From an uncultured Flavobacteriaceae bacterium (GTDB lineage Bacteria; Bacteroidota; Bacteroidia; Flavobacteriales; Flavobacteriaceae), in the NCBI GenBank assembly GCA_945788155.1, contig CALZKX010000188.1, positions 1 through 8,574 of the forward strand: 8,574 bases of DNA. Direction: 5' to 3'. How positions within the stretch are numbered: the stretch's first letter is position 1; each line of letters opens with the position of its first letter. The notes beneath the pieces were generated by a model. The model saw only the letters and a program-made list of their open reading frames with translations. It did no database searches and was not told the DNA's origin. This document shows, in pieces, positions 6,552 through 8,574 of this stretch. The translations under genes were made by a program, and so were the position numbers.

Positions 6552-7824
6552 AAAAGTACTTATAATAACCTATTATTGGCCACCAGCTGGAGGTCCAGGT
6601 GTACAGCGTTGGTTGAAATTTATTAAATACTTACCAGACTTTAATATCGAGCCCATTGTTTATATTCCCAAAAACCCCAATTACCCCATTATTGATGCAA
6701 GTTTAGTTGCTGAAATCCCAAAAAATCTAACAATTATAAAACAGCCAATAGTAGAACCCTATAAATTGGCTAGTAAATTTTCAAAAGGACAATCAACAAC
6801 AATTAGCAAAGGCATCATTCCAGATAAAAAAAAGCAAAGCGTTATGGAAAGACTCATGCTTTTTGTAAGAGGCAACTTTTTTATTCCTGATGCGCGAAAA
6901 AAATGGGTAAAGCCTTCGGTTAATTATTTGTCAACATATATCAGGGATTATAATATTGATACCATAATCACTACAGGTCCACCACATAGTTTGCATCTTA
7001 TAGGCGAGCAACTTAAAAGCAGATTAGATATTAAATGGATTGCAGATTTTAGAGACCCATGGACCACAATAGGGTATCATAAAAAACTAAAACTTACACC
7101 AATGGCACGTAAGAGACATAGGTTTTTGGAATCGAAAGTGTTAAATGCTGCCGATAAAATTGTAGTGACAAGTAATAACACAAAACAAAACTTCTTATCG
7201 TTAACCGAAAAACCTATTGAAGTTATTACCAATGGTTATGACTACGAACCTATTGGTAATGTTGAATTAGATGCAAAGTTTTCGCTGGCACATATTGGTT
7301 CTTTATTATCCGACAGAAACCCTGAAGTTCTCTGGGAAGTTTTGGAAGAACTTGTAACTAATAACAAAATATTTGCATCCATGCTGCAACTTAATTTTGT
7401 GGGCTCTGTGAGTAAAGATGTTTTACGAAGTTTAGAAAGGTATAATCTTTCGCAATATGTAAACCTAATAGGTTATGTTCCACACAAACAAGCCATTGAG
7501 CATCAAAAAAAATCGCAGGTTTTGTTGCTTATTGAAATTGATTCAGAAGAAACCAAATGCATCATTCCTGGAAAATTATTTGAATACATGGTATCTAGCC
7601 GACCTATATTGGCCATTGGGCCTAAAGAGTCTGATGTTCAAGATATATTAAGAGCTACAAATACAGGAAACTACTTTTTGTACAGTGACCACGATGCAAT
7701 TAAAGAAGCAGTTTTAGACATGTTTCAAGCCTTTAGGTCTAGTGAATTAAAAAGTAACGCCATTGGCCTTAAGCAATACAGCAGGGAAGCTTTAACTTCA
7801 AAATTGGCTGAACTAATAAATTAA
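6544..7824 (+). CDS. GT-B glycosyltransferase (GT4-like) starting at GTG
   Basis: The 426-residue protein has the two-domain look of a GT-B enzyme. The N-terminal domain begins KVLIITYYWPPAGGPGVQRW, with the glycine-rich acceptor-side loop at 14-18, and contains TTGPPHSLH (143-151) and ADFRDPW (167-173). The C-terminal domain starts near residue 225 and holds LAHIGSL (248-254), FVGSV (285-289) and IIPGKLFEYMVSSRPILAIGP (340-360). Glu347 there corresponds to the second glutamate of the GT4 EX7E motif; the first is replaced, Cys339 being at the usual spacing. The enzyme would act in the cytoplasm on a nucleotide sugar. GTG is the only sensible start: a stop lies in frame at 6529-6531, no other start codon comes between, and the next methionine is at residue 101. 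It overlaps yfhO by 8 bases, suggesting translational coupling, and is followed by the flippase after 10 bases. Sugar and acceptor are unknown. Confidence 0.92.
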   Translation: MRKKVLIITYYWPPAGGPGVQRWLKFIKYLPDFNIEPIVYIPKNPNYPIIDASLVAEIPKNLTIIKQPIVEPYKLASKFSKGQSTTISKGIIPDKKKQSVMERLMLFVRGNFFIPDARKKWVKPSVNYLSTYIRDYNIDTIITTGPPHSLHLIGEQLKSRLDIKWIADFRDPWTTIGYHKKLKLTPMARKRHRFLESKVLNAADKIVVTSNNTKQNFLSLTEKPIEVITNGYDYEPIGNVELDAKFSLAHIGSLLSDRNPEVLWEVLEELVTNNKIFASMLQLNFVGSVSKDVLRSLERYNLSQYVNLIGYVPHKQAIEHQKKSQVLLLIEIDSEETKCIIPGKLFEYMVSSRPILAIGPKESDVQDILRATNTGNYFLYSDHDAIKEAVLDMFQAFRSSELKSNAIGLKQYSREALTSKLAELIN

Positions 7825-7834
7825 TAATTGGTTA

Positions 7835-8574
7835 ATGGGAATAGTTCAAAATCAATCGTTTAAAAACACCATTACCACATATATTGGTTTTGGTATTGGA
7901 GCGATTAATACGTTATTTCTTTATACCGAATTTATGTCGGAACAGTATTATGGGCTCATCACTTACATACTATCCACAGCTTATGTTATGATGCCATTAT
8001 TGGCGTTTGGAACTCATAATACAATGGTTAAATTCTATTCGTCTTATAAGTCCAGAAACAACATTAATAGCTTTTTAACATGGATGTTGTTTTTACCATT
8101 GCTGTTAATTATTCCTTTAGGCTCATTAGGTTATGTAGCTTTTGAAGTAATTAGCAATTACCTATCTCAAACAAACCCAATCATTAAGGATTACGTGTGG
8201 CTTATTTTTGTGGCTGCTATAGCGTTTTCGTATTTTGAAGTGTTTTATTCATGGACCAAAGTACACATGAACAGTGTATTTGGTAATTTTATGAAAGAAG
8301 TATTTCATAGAGCAGGAGTAATGATACTTTTATTCAGCTTATACTTTAAGGTCATTACTATTGAAGTTTTTGTGTATGCTGTGGTTGGCGTATATGTTTT
8401 ACGAATGCTCATAATGAATTTGTATGCTTTTTATGTAAGGCGACCAATTTTTAGGTTTGGAAAATTGCCAAACATGAAAGCGGTTTTAAAGTATTCAGCT
8501 TTAATAATTATTGCAGGCTCGGTAGCCAATATTATTTTGGAAATCGATAAGTTTATGATAGGGCAATATATAGA
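7835..8574 (+). CDS. Wzx/MATE-type oligosaccharide flippase, N-terminal part (cut by window end)
   Basis: An open frame of 246 codons runs from the ATG at 7835 to the window edge without a stop. The start MGIVQNQSFKNTITTYIGFG is typical of Bacteroidota polysaccharide-export flippases, in which the first helix follows at once. Hydrophobic segments appear near residues 14-30, 40-60, 80-105, 120-140, 160-185 and 218-235, and the fragment ends in IDKFMIGQYI, a segment seen at the start of a helix in the same family. The full protein would be expected to have about 480 residues. It would move a lipid-linked oligosaccharide across the inner membrane. The gene lies 10 bases after the glycosyltransferase, with the upstream in-frame stop at 7817-7819, so it belongs to the same operon. 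The exact family (Wzx or other MOP member) cannot be settled from half the protein. Confidence 0.87.
   Translation, partial: MGIVQNQSFKNTITTYIGFGIGAINTLFLYTEFMSEQYYGLITYILSTAYVMMPLLAFGTHNTMVKFYSSYKSRNNINSFLTWMLFLPLLLIIPLGSLGYVAFEVISNYLSQTNPIIKDYVWLIFVAAIAFSYFEVFYSWTKVHMNSVFGNFMKEVFHRAGVMILLFSLYFKVITIEVFVYAVVGVYVLRMLIMNLYAFYVRRPIFRFGKLPNMKAVLKYSALIIIAGSVANIILEIDKFMIGQYI

Overview
The window looks like chromosomal DNA of a low-GC member of the Flavobacteriia (Bacteroidota), probably a marine or gliding Flavobacteriaceae. The evidence is the AT-rich codon use, the near absence of Shine-Dalgarno sequences, Bacteroidota-type -7 promoter boxes (TAnnTTTG), and gene families typical of the group (DUF4834, a large YfhO protein, a two-lobed GNAT protein, and a sulfonolipid/sphingolipid-type alpha-oxoamine synthase). 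I saw no mobile element, CRISPR array, tRNA or rRNA, and the genes are tightly packed.

Left part (1-1679), plus strand: the last 69 codons of a CBS/cysteine-synthase-type PLP enzyme end at a very clean terminator. A promoter and a complete alpha-oxoamine synthase gene (AONS/SPT family) follow. This pair fits the start of capnine (sulfonolipid) synthesis: a fold-type-II PLP enzyme could make L-cysteate, and an AONS-family enzyme could condense it with a fatty acyl thioester. The substrates are inferred, not proven.

Middle (1678-3696), minus strand: a two-gene unit runs towards the synthase and shares its terminator region. It encodes an outer-membrane beta-barrel protein with a signal peptide, then a 373-residue two-lobed GNAT-like acyltransferase. 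The second resembles the family of large GNAT proteins that includes the bacterial ceramide synthase, so it is a candidate for N-acylating the long-chain base made next door.

Right part (3777-8574), plus strand: from a divergent promoter region runs a compact cluster of a small membrane-anchored DUF4834 protein, an 812-residue YfhO-family membrane protein (GT-C-like), a GT-B glycosyltransferase that starts at GTG inside the end of yfhO, and the first part of a Wzx/MATE-type polysaccharide flippase cut by the window edge. Spacings of 31, -8 and 10 bases suggest one operon for making, exporting and decorating a cell-surface glycan.

The window has no wholly unfamiliar gene. The most interesting possibilities are a dispersed but physically linked sulfonolipid pathway (1-2799) and a glycan operon built around a YfhO protein of unknown substrate.
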